This document shows positions 44,701 to 45,803 of a DNA stretch of 45,803 bases, in pieces. Positions within the stretch are counted from its first letter, which is position 1. The number at the start of each line of letters is the position of its first letter. Below the pieces are notes generated by a model. It searched no databases. It had not been told where the DNA came from and was given only the letters and a program-made list of their open reading frames with translations. Location of the stretch: assembly GCA_021830925.1 (NCBI GenBank), contig JAKBNS010000005.1:1-45803 (forward strand), in the 5' to 3' direction. This DNA comes from Pseudomonadota bacterium. Its GTDB lineage: Bacteria; Pseudomonadota; Gammaproteobacteria; Burkholderiales; Burkholderiaceae_C. Position numbers and translations under genes: made by a program.

Positions 44701-45119
44701 AGCGCCAGGATCGCCGCCTCGAGGGCGAAGAAGATGAAGGTGAAACTGGCGTAGATCAGCGAGGTCAGGGTGGAGCCGAGGTAGCCGAATCCGGCGCCGC
44801 GGGTCAGCAGGTCCATGTCCACCCCGAAGCGCGCCGCGTAATAACTGATGGGCAGGCCGGTCAGAAAGATGATCAGCCCCACCAGCAGAATCGCGGTGAC
44901 CGCGTTGGTGAAGCCGTAGTTCAGCGCGATGGTGCCGCCGATGGCCTCCATCGCCAGGAAGGACACCGCGCCGAAGGCGGTGTTGGCCACGCTCCACTCG
45001 CTCCACTTGCGGAAGCGGCGCGCGGTGAAGCGCAGGGCGTAGTCCTCCATGGACTCGTCCGCGACCCAGGCGTTGTAGTCCCGGCGTATGCGAAGGATTC
45101 TCTGCGTGGCTCCCGACAC
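41733..45119 (-). CDS. Hybrid sensor histidine kinase with NCS1-permease-like sensor domain
   Basis: The 1128-residue protein has five parts. Residues 1-480 resemble the NCS1 purine/cytosine permeases, with about twelve membrane helices. Residues 499-537 hold eight cysteines (C499, C502, C514, C523, C526, C527, C533, C537), which may bind zinc or an Fe-S cluster. Two further helices follow near 562-590 and 608-630. The kinase has H685 in GMTHELRTPLNSILGYS, an N-box INLLSNAVRFT near 800, DTGIGI at 830 and GTGLGL at 860. The receiver (924-1040) has D974 in VLLDISMDD. The tail after 1040 is helical and unassigned. The start is GTG 45119; its Shine-Dalgarno sequence is poor. It presumably senses a nucleobase-like or amine ligand and phosphorylates the LuxR-type regulator encoded next. 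Confidence 0.92.
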   Translation of the reverse strand: MSGATQRILRIRRDYNAWVADESMEDYALRFTARRFRKWSEWSVANTAFGAVSFLAMEAIGGTIALNYGFTNAVTAILLVGLIIFLTGLPISYYAARFGVDMDLLTRGAGFGYLGSTLTSLIYASFTFIFFALEAAILALALQLYFGLPLAWAYLLSSLVVIPLVVRGITLISRLQLFTQPVWALLLLCPYLAVAWRDPHAFTAFASMAGRISGSSGFDLKMFGAASAVAFSLIVQIGEQVDYLRFLPEPGPANRRRWWAAVVLAGPGWILPGMLKMLGGAFLTYLAMRNGVAWNHAVEPTQMYMAGYAQVFASPAWGLAAVALLVLVSQIKINVTNAYAGSLAWSNFFARLTHSHPGRVVWLVFNVLIATLLMTMGVFHAIEGVLSLYGNLAIAWVGALVADLVINKPLGLSPPGIEFKRAYLYDINPVGLGAMLLAAALAVSAHAGSFGPGARAFAPFIALIVSLAAAPLIAWATRGRYYLARQPVPVAPPGTLVRCTVCENEFEAEDMASCPAYGGTPICSLCCTLESRCHDSCKSGSRVDEQAQTLLRGLLPASATRWLGLRALGFLALFACLAVMLGAVLGVAYMQHAGALLVAADRAAMAQAFGLAFAMLLLAAAVFSWWIVLAGESRRMARDESTRHNQLLMREVEAHRRTDAALQAAKESADAANQAKTRYVAGMTHELRTPLNSILGYSQILLKSRSPDADAHEAVRTIHRSAEHMLALVDGLLDLARIEAGRLRLESAPLHLPGFLDELERMVRPQAMAKGLEFVVGHSGRMPQWVQADAKCLRQILINLLSNAVRFTRRGRVSLQVDCRHEVMRFDVEDTGIGIAPQDVQRIFLPFERGAGGRQHSSHGTGLGLTITGLLASLMGGELSLARTSAQGSLFSVRLYLPEAPAGAQPDTAAPLAHAVGGYLGRRRVLLVVDDQPVQRQLLVGMLAPLGFDMVEAASGTECLQWLQEGRPDAVLLDISMDDLDGWETARRLRRAGHALPVVMVSANMFENQPERLREAGCQAFVGKPVIESELLAVLQRLLELEWVDSAPALLPGPEAGVEPDALRLPGEAHAQALHLLRLGHVAALRELFDRVGAEHPEFAPRMVQLRGLLQRYDLHGLRRSLHDECDA

Positions 45120-45138
45120 CTCGACGCCCCGGACCGTG

Positions 45139-45195
45139 CATCCGGCCCCGCGCCGGATGACATTCCGATACTACCCGACACCTCGGGAAACTACC
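45139..45195. promoter_or_regulatory. Hairpin and direct repeats upstream of the hybrid kinase gene
   Basis: CATCCGG (45139-45145) and CCGGATG (45153-45159) form a perfect 7-bp inverted repeat with a 7-nt loop. ACTACC occurs at 45170-45175 and 45190-45195, 20 nt apart. Read on the minus strand this is GGTAGT twice, and TAGTAT (45174-45169) could be the kinase -10. A LuxR-type response-regulator site is possible. Confidence 0.35.
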
Positions 45196-45201
45196 TATGC
45201 G

Positions 45202-45803
45202 TCATTTGACGTAGCCGGGCCAATGCTGTTGCAGCGCGATACCCGCCGCGGCGAGTTCGCGTCGCGCCTGCCGCAGGTCGGCGCGCAGGTAGCGCGGGTC
45301 GTGGACGTCGACGTCGCGCGCCTGGCCGTCGCTGATCAGCAGCAGGCGCCGCGGGCCCCGCGCGGGCGTGCGCAGCAGGCGCCAGGCGCCGTAGCGCAGC
45401 GCCGCGCCGAGACGCGTGGACCATTGCGCCCGCAGCCCGTCCAGACGCTCGGCCAGTTGCGCGGGCCGCGGCCGCTCGCCGAAATCCTGCACCCGCAGCA
45501 CCCGCAGGTGGTGGCGGGTATCGGAGCTGAACCCCGCCAGCGCGCAATTCCAGCCGCGCGCGCGCGCCCGCAACAGCAGCGCCAGCGCGGTGGCGCGAGC
45601 CCGCGCGAAGCGCTCGGCGCCGCCGGGACCGGCGTCCGAGGAGGCCGAGCAGTCCAGCAGTACCAGCAAATGCCCGCCGACGCGTGCGGGCGCGCTGCCG
45701 CGGAACAATCGCGGCTCGGCCGGCGCGCCGGCGGCGCGCGACAAGAGCCAGTCGAACAGCGCCCGCGGCTCGGCATGCTCGCCCTCGGGCTGAGCGCGCG
45801 TGC
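45202..45803 (-). CDS. VWA-domain protein, NorD/CbbO-like (C-terminal part)
   Basis: The frame is open to the right edge, so about 200 C-terminal residues are seen. They form a von Willebrand A domain with MIDAS motif DCSAS, a threonine in STRLGAALRYGA and LLLISDGQARDVDVHDPRY. That ending matches NorD/CbbO proteins, which work with MoxR-type ATPases to activate metalloenzymes such as nitric oxide reductase or Rubisco. The partner would lie outside the window. The frame contains a TTG at 45744, but homology to the family suggests the protein continues upstream. Confidence 0.82.
   Translation of the reverse strand, partial: TRAQPEGEHAEPRALFDWLLSRAAGAPAEPRLFRGSAPARVGGHLLVLLDCSASSDAGPGGAERFARARATALALLLRARARGWNCALAGFSSDTRHHLRVLRVQDFGERPRPAQLAERLDGLRAQWSTRLGAALRYGAWRLLRTPARGPRRLLLISDGQARDVDVHDPRYLRADLRQARRELAAAGIALQQHWPGYVK

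Noticed and set aside
41646-45209. A 1187-codon frame antisense to the hybrid kinase
   Set aside because: It is rich in Gln, His, Arg and Ala without any motif, whereas the opposite strand has complete permease, kinase and receiver motifs.

Overview
The window is about 45.8 kb of very GC-rich, densely packed bacterial DNA. I infer a betaproteobacterium of the Burkholderiales from the base composition, the urea/branched-chain-type ABC transporter operon, the MocR, Lrp and XRE-cupin regulators, and an aryl-polyene-like locus. No rRNA, tRNA, CRISPR array or insertion sequence was recognised. The window cuts a thiamine-diphosphate enzyme gene at its left edge and a von Willebrand factor A (VWA) protein gene at its right edge.

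1-8.2 kb: an amide uptake and hydrolysis unit. A minus-strand operon encodes a Tat-exported amide/urea-type binding protein, a LivH permease, a fused LivM-LivG permease-ATPase, LivF, an NTF2-fold protein and a thiamine-diphosphate enzyme. A LuxR-type regulator gene lies between this operon and a plus-strand amidase. Both the transporter operon and the amidase are preceded by the same promoter layout: an 18-bp CCTA-N10-TAGG dyad, exactly 20 nt, then a CCTA-containing -10 region. This strongly suggests one regulon.

8.3-16 kb: amino-acid metabolism and its regulators. In order: a double-cupin protein; a MocR regulator divergent from a DMT exporter, with a 33-bp inverted repeat between them; an Lrp regulator divergent from ornithine cyclodeaminase and a CtlX-type citrulline hydrolase; and a 2-oxoadipate dioxygenase/decarboxylase (HglS-like) coupled to a small alpha/beta hydrolase.

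16.2-30.9 kb: a large aryl-polyene (APE)-like polyketide/lipid locus. The plus-strand genes encode ACP, ketosynthase, PAP2-type membrane enzyme, second ACP, ApeG-like membrane protein, acyl-AMP ligase, ApeI-like dehydratase, acyltransferase, LolA-like carrier, MMPL exporter, membrane-anchored polysaccharide deacetylase, second ketosynthase, chain-length factor, ApeP-like dehydratase and FabG. Two convergent minus-strand genes encode a phospholipid-type acyltransferase and a family 2 glycosyltransferase. No aromatic ammonia-lyase, thioesterase or methyltransferase is present, while the PAP2 and deacetylase genes look like additions, so the product may differ from known aryl polyenes. Most junctions overlap by 1-11 nt, and several genes start with GTG inside GTGA.

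31-35.3 kb: a second amidase, an XRE-cupin repressor, and a kbl-tdh pair for threonine breakdown to glycine. A two-copy AACATGTTCG operator lies between the repressor and kbl. A 24-nt ribosome-binding leader in front of this amidase also occurs three times inside the APE locus.

35.5-45.8 kb: signalling and stress genes. In order: a soluble CZB-type chemoreceptor; a 45-codon gene with an excellent Shine-Dalgarno sequence; an ECF42-like sigma factor with a DGPF (YCII) partner and a VOC protein; an Lrp regulator divergent from a LysE exporter; and a two-component pair. The kinase of that pair fuses an NCS1-permease-like sensor, an eight-cysteine segment, a histidine kinase and a receiver. The C-terminal part of a NorD/CbbO-like VWA protein runs off the right edge.
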